Position numbers and translations under genes: made by a program. Under the pieces are notes generated by a model. The model saw only the letters and a list, made by a program, of their open reading frames with translations, made no database searches and was not told the DNA's origin. 64,000 nt of DNA, from positions 1 to 64,000 of IMG/VR virus record IMGVR_UViG_3300036832_001149; one strand, 5' to 3'. Numbering within the stretch: the stretch's first letter is position 1; every line of letters starts with the position of its first letter. Below are positions 55,564 to 64,000 of the stretch, piece by piece. This stretch comes from a virus.

Positions 55564-58500
55564 GTGGCTTCTTTGGATGACCGTTCGATTTTTGGTGTCC
55601 GTTCGATCACCCCCTCGGCGACCCCCGGTGGGGATGGCGGGCCACTGACGAACACGGTCCCGTCGATCGTTACCAGCGACAAGCTCGTCGCGTTCTGCCT
55701 CATCGACGACAATCTGCCGCTGTCCGCCCCGGTGAACGCGGGCTACACGTGGGTGCCACTGGGACCGCAGGTCGGTCCTACGACCACCGGCCCCAGCGGC
55801 GGCGTCAATATGGCGGCGTTCCTCTGCGCCGCGCCCGCTGCCGGGTCCAACGTCGTGTTCACCCACGGGTCCGGTTCGGGCGGCGACGACAAGGTCCAGA
55901 GCATCTGGGTGCTCATCGGGGCCGGGGCGGTCGATGCCGTTGCCAGTACGACGGATGCGGTGGCGACGCCCGGTAGCGCGCTGGCCCCGTCGGCCAACCC
56001 GACCACCGTGGGCGACATCCTGATATGCGCGATCGAGTTGGACGCAGGCCAGGTGACCGTCGTTCCTCCGGCCGCCATGACGGCCGGGGCACCGGTCAAG
56101 AACGACTACCTCTCCTACGGCGACGCCTACAAGATTCTGTCCTCGTCCGGCGCGACCGGGACCCAGGCGTTCTCCGGCGTGACCGCCGGGCAGCATTACA
56201 ACGCACTGAGCATCACCATCGCCTCGGCCGCCGCCGCCTCCGCCCTCACCACCCGGGCGACGACGTGGAACGTGGCGTCCACCACGACGACGGTGTCCAC
56301 CACCCGCACCACCAACTGGGCGGTGGTGGCCGGGCCGGTGGCCGCCTACAACTTCAACGAGGGCACCGGCACCACCTCGGTCGACTGCACCGGCAACGGC
56401 CACACCGCCACCGTCAAGGCCGGGGCCTGGGTCACCGGCCACACCGGCACCGGCATCGGCAGCATCGCCAACGCGGCCACCGCCATGCCGTACCCGAGTG
56501 TGCCGAACACGTTCACGATGATGTGCTGGGTCCAGTTGACCGGCTACGGCTGGGCCGCCTGGATCAGCAACAACGGCGGGTCGAGCGGCCTGTCGGTCTT
56601 CCTGCAGGCCGATCCGTCCGGCACGCCCTACTTCGGCACGTACTACGGCGAGGCGCACACCACCACGCCGATCCCGCTCAACACCTGGACCCACCTGGCC
56701 GGGACGTGGGACGGGTCCCTGCTGAGGTTGTTCGTCAACGGTGTGAACGTCGCCTCGGGGCCGATGAACGCGAACGCATCCGGCTTCTTCTCGCCCGGAC
56801 AGACGTTCACCCTCGGGGTCGGGGCCAACCTGATCCAGGACGACACCCGGTTCTTCGCCTTCGACCTGTCGGCGGCCGACATCGTCGCCTACATGAACAC
56901 CCCGGTCGCGCCACCGGTCGTGACGGCGCGGGCCAGCCGGTCCACCACCTGGAACGTGGCCTCCGGCCTCACCACGGTCGGCGGCGTCACCCGCGCCACC
57001 ACCTGGAAGATCGCCGGGCGGGCCACCGTCCAGCGGGCGACCTCCTGGAGCCTGATCGGCCTCAACCCCTTCGCCAAGTCGGTGCACCCCAGCGGGCGCT
57101 ACCTGCTCGACCAGTTCGGCCAGCCCTACTTCGTCCTGGGTGACGGGCAGTGGACGATGCCATCGCGGATACTGTCCGCGAGTGACCGGGCGACGTACTG
57201 GACCAACCGGGCGGCCAATGGGTTCAACTGCGTCCTGATCGACGTCATCGACGGGCCGGGCAAGTTCAACCCGACCTCGGACCCCAGCCATTACCTGACG
57301 TTCGCCGGTGACTACCCGTTCGGCGGGGTCAACCACGACGACATCACCAGCCTCACCCCGTCCCACTGGAACCGGATCGACACCATCGTCAACGAGGCCG
57401 AGGCGGCCGGGAACACGGTGTGGCTGGTTCCCACCAACGGCCAGGACATGATCGCCACCCTGAACAACGCCGGGACGGCGAACTGCCAGGCCTACGGGGT
57501 GCTGCTGGGCAACCGGTACAAGAACAAGACGAACCTCATCTGGCTGTTCGGCGAGGATTACACCCCGACGACCCAGGCCGACGCCTCGCAACTGGCCGTC
57601 ATGGCCGGTATCCGCAGCACCGGCGACACCCACCTGTCCTCCATGGAGATGTTCAACATGTTCTCCATCTCCTCGGACTGGACCCACTACCCCGGGAACA
57701 TCAACATCAACTGGGTCTACTCCTACCCGGCGGTCTACTCCGAGACCCGGCTGGCCTACGCGGCCAATGCCGGACCGACCCTGATGGGCGAGTCGGCCTA
57801 CGAGAACGAGTGGTCCTCCACGGACCTCACCCACCACAAGGAGATGGGCTGGGCCCTCACCTCCGGGGCCGCCGCCGGGTTCATCAAGGGCAACAACCCG
57901 TGCTGGAACATCCACTTGGCCGGTCCCAGCGGCGGTCCCAACGGACCGTGGACGAACATCACCAACACCAACGTCGACATCGCGTTCGGCAAGCTCAAGG
58001 CCTGGTACACCGGCCTGATCGGCTGGTTCCGGCTGGCCCCGGACCTGGCCAACACCTTCCTCACGGCCGGGATGGGCGTGAAGAAGGACACCAGTACCTC
58101 CACGACCAACGACGACTCCGACTACGGCACGGCGGCGCTGGCGACCGATCGCTCGTTCGGGCTCATCTTCGCCCCGGCCAACCGGGACCTCACGGTGGAC
58201 ACGACCCAGGTCAACGCGGTCTCCTCGACGTCCTGGGTCGACGCCAGCAACCCGCAGCACACCGTGGCCGCCCCCTCGACCGGGACCCCCACCGCCACCG
58301 TGTTCGCCTACCCGGGGTTGAACCAGAACGGCGACTACGCCTGGTACCTGCTCATCCAGGGCGTGCCCCTGGTCCAGGTCACCACCAGTCGGGCCACCAC
58401 CTGGACGGTCCGGACGTCGGTCGGGGTGAGCCGGTCCACCATCTGGAACGTCAACGCCACGCTGGTCCATGTCACGATCAGCCGGGCCACCACCTGGACC

Positions 58501-58791
58501 GTCGCCGCCGCCACGACGGTCCCGGTCACCACCAGCCGGTCGACCACCTGGACCGTCCGGACGCCGGTCTCGGCCAACCGGACCACCACCTGGACGGTCC
58601 GCACGTCGGTCCCGGTCACCCGGATGACCTGGTGGAAGGTCGCCTCGACCAGGATCGCCCTGGGATCGGTCGTCATCGACGGGGTGCGCACGCCGGTGGC
58701 CAGCCTGGGGGTGGTCATCGACGGGGTGAACAAGCCGGTGGTCAACCAGTGGGTCGTCAGCGGCGGGGTGAAGAAGGCGGTCGTCGGCTGA
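55564..58791 (+). CDS. Multidomain fibre with LamG-like and apiosidase-like (DUF4038) domains
   Basis: 1075 aa, GTG start after CGAAAGGGGTGAGACA. Order: N-terminal beta domain (1-220); short R-x-T-T-W-x-V repeats; LamG-type lectin (about 255-450; TFTMMCWVQLTGYGW, TWTHLAGTWDG); more repeats; a glycosidase-like domain (about 500-900; VHPSGRYLLDQFGQPYFVLG, YWTNRAANGFNCVLIDVID, IWLFGEDYTP, GESAYENEW) resembling DUF4038/apiosidase-like TIM barrels; six further R-x-T-T-W repeats; a basic C-terminus. Probably binds and degrades host surface glycan. Confidence 0.75.
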   Translation: MASLDDRSIFGVRSITPSATPGGDGGPLTNTVPSIVTSDKLVAFCLIDDNLPLSAPVNAGYTWVPLGPQVGPTTTGPSGGVNMAAFLCAAPAAGSNVVFTHGSGSGGDDKVQSIWVLIGAGAVDAVASTTDAVATPGSALAPSANPTTVGDILICAIELDAGQVTVVPPAAMTAGAPVKNDYLSYGDAYKILSSSGATGTQAFSGVTAGQHYNALSITIASAAAASALTTRATTWNVASTTTTVSTTRTTNWAVVAGPVAAYNFNEGTGTTSVDCTGNGHTATVKAGAWVTGHTGTGIGSIANAATAMPYPSVPNTFTMMCWVQLTGYGWAAWISNNGGSSGLSVFLQADPSGTPYFGTYYGEAHTTTPIPLNTWTHLAGTWDGSLLRLFVNGVNVASGPMNANASGFFSPGQTFTLGVGANLIQDDTRFFAFDLSAADIVAYMNTPVAPPVVTARASRSTTWNVASGLTTVGGVTRATTWKIAGRATVQRATSWSLIGLNPFAKSVHPSGRYLLDQFGQPYFVLGDGQWTMPSRILSASDRATYWTNRAANGFNCVLIDVIDGPGKFNPTSDPSHYLTFAGDYPFGGVNHDDITSLTPSHWNRIDTIVNEAEAAGNTVWLVPTNGQDMIATLNNAGTANCQAYGVLLGNRYKNKTNLIWLFGEDYTPTTQADASQLAVMAGIRSTGDTHLSSMEMFNMFSISSDWTHYPGNININWVYSYPAVYSETRLAYAANAGPTLMGESAYENEWSSTDLTHHKEMGWALTSGAAAGFIKGNNPCWNIHLAGPSGGPNGPWTNITNTNVDIAFGKLKAWYTGLIGWFRLAPDLANTFLTAGMGVKKDTSTSTTNDDSDYGTAALATDRSFGLIFAPANRDLTVDTTQVNAVSSTSWVDASNPQHTVAAPSTGTPTATVFAYPGLNQNGDYAWYLLIQGVPLVQVTTSRATTWTVRTSVGVSRSTIWNVNATLVHVTISRATTWTVAAATTVPVTTSRSTTWTVRTPVSANRTTTWTVRTSVPVTRMTWWKVASTRIALGSVVIDGVRTPVASLGVVIDGVNKPVVNQWVVSGGVKKAVVG

Positions 58792-58853
58792 ACAGACACC
58801 CCCGGCACACTTAGAGCGCAAGGAGGCGTGATGCCGACCCACCAGGACACCCC

Positions 58854-59201
58854 ATGACCAGCCCGGCCACCACCGTCACCGCGCTGCCGATCGAGGTCGA
58901 TCTCGTCCTCTATCAGGGCGACGACTTCTACCTCGACCTGATCGTGTCCAACCCGGACGGCACCGACGCCGACCTGTCCACCGCGATCGCCACGGCCGAG
59001 ATCCACACGAACACCGCCACCACCACCCCGCTGGCCGTGTTCAACGCCACCATCATCGGCAACGTGATCCATCTGCACCTGCCCAGCGGCGAGTCGACCA
59101 ATCTCACCGCCCCGGGCGTGTGGGACTGCCAGATCGCCACCCCCGACATCACCACGCTGGTGGCCGGGAGGGTCACCCCCACCGCCGAGGTGACCCGATG
59201 A
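58854..59201 (+). CDS. Virion structural protein, paralogue of 54361-54807
   Basis: 115 aa. [74 protein letters not shown] and TAEVTR align with 54361. Same position relative to a following fibre gene (ATGA overlap). Probable fibre attachment domain. Confidence 0.65.
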   Translation: MTSPATTVTALPIEVDLVLYQGDDFYLDLIVSNPDGTDADLSTAIATAEIHTNTATTTPLAVFNATIIGNVIHLHLPSGESTNLTAPGVWDCQIATPDITTLVAGRVTPTAEVTR

Positions 59202-61357
59202 ACGAGGGATATCAGGTCTCGGCCGAGACCACTCAGCCCTACCAGGTCGCCACCGCCACCCGGGCCGCGTCCACCGTCGCCGCCAGTGGCAGTGGCCCCC
59301 AGGGTGAACAGGGACCACCGGGTCCGGTCGGCCCCCAGGGACCACAGGGCACTACCGGGAACACCGGCCCGACCGGCAGCACCGGCCCCCAGGGCGTCCA
59401 GGGGCCCACCGGGGCCAAGGGCAATACCGGCAGCGCCGGGCCGGTTGGCAGCACCGGTCCAACCGGCAGCACCGGGCCGCAGGGTGGCTCGGGGGTCCAG
59501 GGCATCCAGGGGATACCGGGCCTGGCCGGTCTGGTCCCCAACATCCAGATATTCACCGTCAATGGGAACTCCACCTGGACCAAACCGGCCAACGCGGTCA
59601 CCGTGGACGTGTTCCTCATCGGCGCGGGCGGCGCTGGTGGTGGTGGCGCGAAGACGACCGCCGGGACCGCCTGCTCCGGTGGTGCGGGTGGCGCGTCGGG
59701 CGGCATCAGCATGGCCACGTTCCAGGCTTCGGACCTACCGGCCACGGCGACGGTCGGCGTCCGCGCCGGTGGCACGGGCGGTGTCGGCGCGACTGCCGTC
59801 GGCTCGGGTGGGACCGGATCAACCGTCGGCAACTGCACGTGGTTCGGGCCGGACGTAAACAGTTACAACTCCTGGCTCCAGGCGCGCCAGGGTAGCTCCG
59901 GTGGCGGTGGTCTGATCAACACCGTGGCGACGGGCGGCATCATCCAGCCCGCCAGCGGCACCGAGCAGGTGAGCGTTGCGGGTCAGTCATCCGGCAACGG
60001 CGCGGCGTTAGCGCCCGGGATCGCGTATCCGGGTTGCGTACCCGGATCGGCGGGCGCTGGTATCGCCGCAGCAGGCAGCGTGTTCATCGCCGGTGGCTCT
60101 GGCGGCGTAACGATCTGGGCGCAGCAGGGTCCGGCAGCCGCAGCCGGTGGCGCGACGGACGGCGCGAGCGGGGCCAACTGGACCCTGGCCAGCCCGGGTG
60201 GACCCGGTGGCGGTGGCGGGGGTGGGGCGTCGAGCATCGCCGGGAACGGTGGTAACGGCGGTAGCGGCGGCTACGGTTCCGGTGGGGCCGGGGGCGGGTC
60301 CTCCATCGGCGGGAACGGCGGGAACGGCGGGAACGGCGGTGGCGGCTTAGCCATTATCACCGCGTGGTGCACCCAGTCCTCAGCCGCAGGCAATCCGGGT
60401 CCGACCGGCCCGGCTGGACCACAGGGTGCGACTGGCCCGACCGGACCTGCGGGTGCCACCGGTCCACAGGGCAATGCTGGTCCCACCGGGTCAACGGGGC
60501 CAGCGGGGCCTGCCGGATCGGCACCACAAATAACGGCCTACACGGTTGCTGGCTCGTTCACGTACAACATTCCGACCGGCACAACGTTGCTCGACATTCA
60601 GTTGGGCGGCCCCGGTGGTGGCGGTGGGTCCGGTGCCTGCACGGCCAGCGGGACGGCTTGCAGCGGCGGCAGTGGTGGCGGTGGTGGTGGGTACTCGCAT
60701 CGCCTCATCCCCGTTGCATCGCTTAGTTCAACGACGCTCAACGTGTACACGATGGCGGGCGGGGCAGGTGGCGCGGCGCAATCGACCGCGAGCGCGACCG
60801 GACTACCCGGGTCGAACGGTGTGGGGAACTGCTCTGTCCGAGCCGGGGGCCTGTATCTGACCATCGCGACCCCCGGTCAGGGCGGGCCCGGTGGCGTCAT
60901 CAATGGCACAGCCGCTTCGGCAGCGGGTGGATATGGTTCTGACTACCAATCGACAGCAGGCGCGGCGGCTCCGGTCGGCGGAACCTCCGGACGCCAGTCC
61001 ACCTCGTTCGGGTGCGCGGCGGGTGGGGCTGGGGCCGGACTCGCTGCCGCGCCGGTCGGGCTCGTCGGGACGGGTGGCGGGTGTGGGGCCGGAACATCGC
61101 CCGCGAGCAGTGGTGGAGCCCCGGGTGTAGCCGGTGGAGGCAATGCTGGAATACCCTCGCCCGTCATTTGGATCGGTCCCGGCGCTGGCGGCGGTGGCGG
61201 TGGCTCGAACGCGGCTGGGACGGGTGGAGCGGGCGGAAGTGGTGTCTATGGCGGCGGCGGCGGCGGTGGCGGCGCGTCGCTCAACGGGTCACTGTCTGGA
61301 GCGGGAGCACCGGGCGCTGATGGTTGGTGTCTCATCACGGCCTACGGTGCCCCGTAG
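59198..61357 (+). CDS. Collagen-like / glycine-rich tail fibre with two repeats
   Basis: 719 aa. After about 30 residues comes a collagen block (about 32-110, [19 protein letters not shown]), a beta domain starting [20 protein letters not shown], a long Gly-rich region (polyglycine-II type), a second collagen block ([19 protein letters not shown]) and a second similar domain ([20 protein letters not shown]) with its own Gly-rich tip. Gly-rich loops of this kind form the adhesin tip in some phages. Duplicated architecture is clear. Confidence 0.8.
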   Translation: MNEGYQVSAETTQPYQVATATRAASTVAASGSGPQGEQGPPGPVGPQGPQGTTGNTGPTGSTGPQGVQGPTGAKGNTGSAGPVGSTGPTGSTGPQGGSGVQGIQGIPGLAGLVPNIQIFTVNGNSTWTKPANAVTVDVFLIGAGGAGGGGAKTTAGTACSGGAGGASGGISMATFQASDLPATATVGVRAGGTGGVGATAVGSGGTGSTVGNCTWFGPDVNSYNSWLQARQGSSGGGGLINTVATGGIIQPASGTEQVSVAGQSSGNGAALAPGIAYPGCVPGSAGAGIAAAGSVFIAGGSGGVTIWAQQGPAAAAGGATDGASGANWTLASPGGPGGGGGGGASSIAGNGGNGGSGGYGSGGAGGGSSIGGNGGNGGNGGGGLAIITAWCTQSSAAGNPGPTGPAGPQGATGPTGPAGATGPQGNAGPTGSTGPAGPAGSAPQITAYTVAGSFTYNIPTGTTLLDIQLGGPGGGGGSGACTASGTACSGGSGGGGGGYSHRLIPVASLSSTTLNVYTMAGGAGGAAQSTASATGLPGSNGVGNCSVRAGGLYLTIATPGQGGPGGVINGTAASAAGGYGSDYQSTAGAAAPVGGTSGRQSTSFGCAAGGAGAGLAAAPVGLVGTGGGCGAGTSPASSGGAPGVAGGGNAGIPSPVIWIGPGAGGGGGGSNAAGTGGAGGSGVYGGGGGGGGASLNGSLSGAGAPGADGWCLITAYGAP

Positions 61358-61393
61358 TGATCGCAGAAGCAGCATGACGAACGGAGAAGACCG

Positions 61394-61663
61394 ATGAGCT
61401 ACCTGACACAGACCGAGATAGCTGAGGACTGGTTCATGCGCAACCGCGTGGCCGCTGCCGCAGCGGACGAGCACGTCGAGGGCGATCCTGACCTCTGGTC
61501 CCAGGAGCATCGTCGGGAGTGGGCTGGTGCCCCGGGCTGGGATGCGGCCTGGGAGTCGGCCAAGGTCAGCCACGAGGACGAACCCGACTACCAGCCCGGC
61601 CATGACGAGTCCGTCATCACCGACGAGATGATCCTGTCCCAGGTCCAGTCGATGAACCCCTGA
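61394..61663 (+). CDS. Small hypothetical protein
   Basis: 89 aa with GAACGGAGAAGACCG before the ATG. Acidic, helical (TQTEIAEDWFMRNRVAAAAA) with Trp/Glu-rich centre. Between fibre and ejection-type genes; function unknown. Confidence 0.55.
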   Translation: MSYLTQTEIAEDWFMRNRVAAAAADEHVEGDPDLWSQEHRREWAGAPGWDAAWESAKVSHEDEPDYQPGHDESVITDEMILSQVQSMNP

Positions 61664-61722
61664 CAATGACACCGCTGGGCTGAGCAGACAGTCCTAGCAC
61701 ACTGGTCACCAAGGAGGTGCAG

Positions 61723-62769
61723 ATGCCGTTTGCCAGCAAGGCCCAGGCGCGGTACCTGCATGCCCGGCACCCGGGCATCGCCGCCCGCTGGGAGAAGCAC
61801 ACCCCGGCCAAGAAGCGCCGCGCGCTGCCCGAGCACGTCGGCAAGGCGGGGGAGACCAAGGTCCAGCGCTATCAGCGCCACCAGCGCCAGGCTGCCGCCG
61901 CCATCACCGCCACCACCGCCATCCCGGCCCTGCTGGCGCTGCGCTCGGGTCGGATGGCCACACTGGCCGGGGCGGGCACGGCCGAACATGCGCTGCACTC
62001 CGGCACGCAGTTGCGCCACGCGGCCACCGCGACCGGGCTGGGCGGCCTGGCCGGGGCGACCAACGCCCTGCCCACCCCGAAGCGGTTTCTCCAACAGAAC
62101 AAGCACAATCAGGCCCCGAAGAAGCCAGCCGCCTCGGGCTATGTCAAGACTGGTATCACCGCCAAGCGGGACACAACGGAAGTAGGTAGGGCAATGACGT
62201 ACATCGACGCTTTCGGAGTGGCTCGGGACGACCTGGTCGCCAAGGCCGACAAGAAGAATGCGACATCGGGCCGGTTGGCCACCGGAGCACTGTTCCCCGG
62301 GGTCCACGGGGCCGTCGCCGGGAAGCCCGGGAAGAAGCTGAAGGCGGCCGGGACCGAGTTGGGGATCGGACTGGCCGGGGGGATGCTGGGGCACGCCATC
62401 CACCCGGCTGCCGCCACGGCCGGTAACCTCGTCGGGGCGGCAGCCGGGACCAACATCGCCCACAACCAGGGCTACCTGAAGCCGCAGAAGACCAGGGTGA
62501 TCAAGGCCAACCGGAAGACCCCCTCGGTGGGCCGGTTGGCCACTGGTGGGGTCTTCCCCGGCTTCCATGGGGCGGTGGCGGGCAAGCCGGGCCAGTACCG
62601 CAAGTTGAAGGCGGCCGGGACCGAACTCGGTTCGTCCACGCTCGGGAGTGCGGTCGGGCATGCCGTCGGCGGTCCGGTGGGCAGTTCGGCCGGGAACCTG
62701 GCCGGAGCGGTGGGCGGCACCGCCATCGCCCACAACCAGGGCTGGCTGAAGCGACAGAAGAAGGCGTAG
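61723..62769 (+). CDS. Gly-rich virion protein with internal duplication (ejection-type candidate)
   Basis: 348 aa from the ATG at 61723, 5 nt after AAGGAGG. FASKAQARYLHARHPGIAAR at the start is a tag seen on small head-associated actinophage proteins. After DAFGVARDDLVAKA (near 160) two copies of about 75 aa follow: SGRLATGALFPGVHGAVAGK...NIAHNQGYLK and VGRLATGGVFPGFHGAVAGK...AIAHNQGWLK, full of GxxxG/GxxxA zipper spacing. Such helices could insert into membranes. Role inferred. Confidence 0.6.
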   Translation: MPFASKAQARYLHARHPGIAARWEKHTPAKKRRALPEHVGKAGETKVQRYQRHQRQAAAAITATTAIPALLALRSGRMATLAGAGTAEHALHSGTQLRHAATATGLGGLAGATNALPTPKRFLQQNKHNQAPKKPAASGYVKTGITAKRDTTEVGRAMTYIDAFGVARDDLVAKADKKNATSGRLATGALFPGVHGAVAGKPGKKLKAAGTELGIGLAGGMLGHAIHPAAATAGNLVGAAAGTNIAHNQGYLKPQKTRVIKANRKTPSVGRLATGGVFPGFHGAVAGKPGQYRKLKAAGTELGSSTLGSAVGHAVGGPVGSSAGNLAGAVGGTAIAHNQGWLKRQKKA

Positions 62770-62772
62770 GAG

Positions 62773-63681
62773 ATGAGCCCCATCCCTGATGCGTTCAAAG
62801 AACACGCCGGACGCCATCACTTCACCCCCGACGCGCCGAGCGCCAAGGCCGCCCAGAAGAAGCACGCCGGTCGCTTCCACCCGGACTTCGTGCGCCACAT
62901 CGGCGCGCACACCTTCGACGGCAAGGACTCCAAGGAATCCAAGGACTCTCCGAAGAAGTCGAAGGACCCGAAGGACGACGGCGACACCGGTCGGTTCGTG
63001 TTTCCGGCCAAGAAGGGGCACAAGAGCAAGCCCCGGCGTCCGGCCGCGTTCTCCGAGACTGGCATCGGCAAGTTCGGTCCGTCCGGTTCCGGGTACCAGC
63101 GGCCGAAGCAGAGTCCCGGGCAGGTGGGCGCGAGCGTGGGCGGGGCCGTCGCCGGGTTGGCGTCGGAGAAGGTGCGGCCCGGCTCGACCGCTGCCGGTCA
63201 CCTGATGCGCAGCACCAACCTGCCCAAGCTGGCCGGTGGGATGGGCGCGGGCCATTACACCCCCGGAACCCCGAGGAACTTCGGCAGTCCCACGCTGGGC
63301 ACCTCGGCCACCGGGGCGGCCGTCCACGCCTTCCGCCAACCGGCGGCCGAAGGGGCGGCGGCGGGCACGCTGCCCAAGCTGGGCCGGGCGGCCGGTGCCT
63401 TCGCCCGGGGCATTCCGCGCTCGCCCGGGGCGGCCGTCGTCGCGGGCGGGACGCTGGCCGGGGCCGGGATCGGCGCGGAGGTCAGCCACCACCGCAAGCA
63501 GAAGCAGCAGTCGTTCAACCCGTACCTGGCCAAGGGCTTCCACCCGAAGGCGCGCCCGGCGGTCGTGGCCCCGGTGGTGCCCGAGGTCTGGGACCGGCCG
63601 TCGTGGGACATGGTCCCGCTGCGCACGGTGGACGGAATCCCGGACAACCAGCACGGTTCCTACACCGAGCGGTTCGGGTGA
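62773..63681 (+). CDS. Basic, Gly/Ala-rich virion-type protein
   Basis: 302 aa. The N-terminal 100 residues are Lys/Asp/His-rich and probably disordered (KDSKESKDSPKKSKDPKDD); the middle has Gly-zipper stretches (QVGASVGGAVAGLASEK, AAVVAGGTLAGAGIGAEVSH). It resembles its upstream neighbour in composition. Possibly packaged in the head. GGAG abuts the ATG, so the start is not certain. Confidence 0.55.
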   Translation: MSPIPDAFKEHAGRHHFTPDAPSAKAAQKKHAGRFHPDFVRHIGAHTFDGKDSKESKDSPKKSKDPKDDGDTGRFVFPAKKGHKSKPRRPAAFSETGIGKFGPSGSGYQRPKQSPGQVGASVGGAVAGLASEKVRPGSTAAGHLMRSTNLPKLAGGMGAGHYTPGTPRNFGSPTLGTSATGAAVHAFRQPAAEGAAAGTLPKLGRAAGAFARGIPRSPGAAVVAGGTLAGAGIGAEVSHHRKQKQQSFNPYLAKGFHPKARPAVVAPVVPEVWDRPSWDMVPLRTVDGIPDNQHGSYTERFG

Positions 63682-63712
63682 CAAGACAGCCCTTGCCAGA
63701 ATGGGGAGCGAG

Positions 63713-64000
63713 ATGAAGCGAGTCAACAAGCTCAGCAACATGGCGATCGACGAGGTATCCCTGGTCGATTCGGACGCCAATGGCTACGCCGAGATGCTTA
63801 TCGCAAAACGGGACACGACGGAGGAGCAGATGCCCGAAAACGAAGATGAACTGACCTTCTCCGAGGACGATCTCGTCTACGACGACGCGGGGAACGCCTA
63901 CCTGCCGATCCAGGTCGGTGACGACGGTGGTGGGGACGGTGAGGGGCCGGAGTACTACGTCGAGGACGACGACGACGATGCCGAGGCCGAGGACACGTCC
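63713..64000 (+). CDS. Acidic head protein, partial (3' end outside window)
   Basis: 96 codons seen; TGGGGAGCGAG precedes the ATG. KLSNMAIDEVSLVDSDANGY and AEMLIAKRDTTE match the 'v.EiSLVd.pAN..A.i.l.Kr' segment usually found at the end of XkdF-type proteases. A very acidic region follows (YYVEDDDDDAEAEDT), typical of scaffolding proteins. Likely scaffold/protease-tail gene just before the major capsid gene. Confidence 0.65.
   Translation, partial: MKRVNKLSNMAIDEVSLVDSDANGYAEMLIAKRDTTEEQMPENEDELTFSEDDLVYDDAGNAYLPIQVGDDGGGDGEGPEYYVEDDDDDAEAEDTS

Noticed and set aside
59290-60520. CRISPR-like or tandem DNA repeats
   Set aside because: The periodic sequence encodes Gly-X-Y collagen and polyglycine in frame; repeats are protein-level and irregular at DNA level.

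Overview
The window is one large piece of a tailed (siphovirus-like) bacteriophage genome that infects a high-GC actinobacterium. Support for this: GC-rich codon usage throughout, a WhiB-family gene, a DUF6131-type membrane protein, many small zinc-ribbon proteins, and a DnaE-type polymerase/DnaB/DnaG set with a complete packaging and virion module. I see no integrase, excisionase pair or clear repressor, so nothing here argues for lysogeny. The window opens inside a tape measure gene and closes inside a head gene; the missing part should hold the scaffold/major capsid/connector/tail tube genes. This suggests a circularly permuted assembly or an arbitrary cut of a circular map.

Layout. (1) 1-6.4 kb, rightward: end of the tape measure protein and five minor tail/baseplate genes, closed by a terminator at 6.39-6.43 kb. 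(2) 6.4-25.4 kb, leftward: about 40 mostly short genes in ATGA/GTGA-overlapping operons separated by terminators. They include a AAA+ ATPase, many Cys-rich proteins, membrane peptides, an M15-type endolysin with two peptidoglycan-binding repeats and a SLOG/DUF2493 protein. A small pair of rightward membrane genes next to the endolysin are holin candidates. (3) 25.4-25.86 kb: a gene-poor, hairpin-rich interval ending in a strong rightward terminator (candidate ncRNA or origin). (4) 25.9-37.2 kb, rightward replication/recombination: DnaB-like helicase, zinc proteins, DnaG-type primase, HTH protein, gp32-like ssDNA-binding protein, DnaE-type polymerase, HNH nuclease, Cas4/RecB-like exonuclease, RuvC-like resolvase, WhiB. 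(5) 37.4-44.1 kb: DUF6131 protein, small terminase, five fibre/structural genes, large terminase, with an antisense NUMOD4-HNH gene at its 3' end. (6) 44.5-45.48 kb: three leftward transcription units, two of them apparently non-coding. (7) 45.5-64 kb, rightward: portal, an unrecognised 1111-aa protein, a MuF-ParB fusion, an XkdF-like prohead protease, a second fibre locus (apiosidase-like fibre, collagen/glycine-rich fibre), glycine-rich candidate ejection proteins and the start of an acidic scaffold-like protein.

Regulation. Leftward units share an unusual promoter class: a TATAct-type -10 preceded by a conserved spacer ending in TAGTGTGG, usually followed by a short 5' UTR hairpin and then an AGGAGAAC ribosome site. 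Nine copies are visible between 9.6 and 45.4 kb, and each typically drives one small gene or RNA ending at its own terminator. This looks like a phage regulon of self-contained cassettes. It and the structured interval at 25.4 kb are the observations I would check first.
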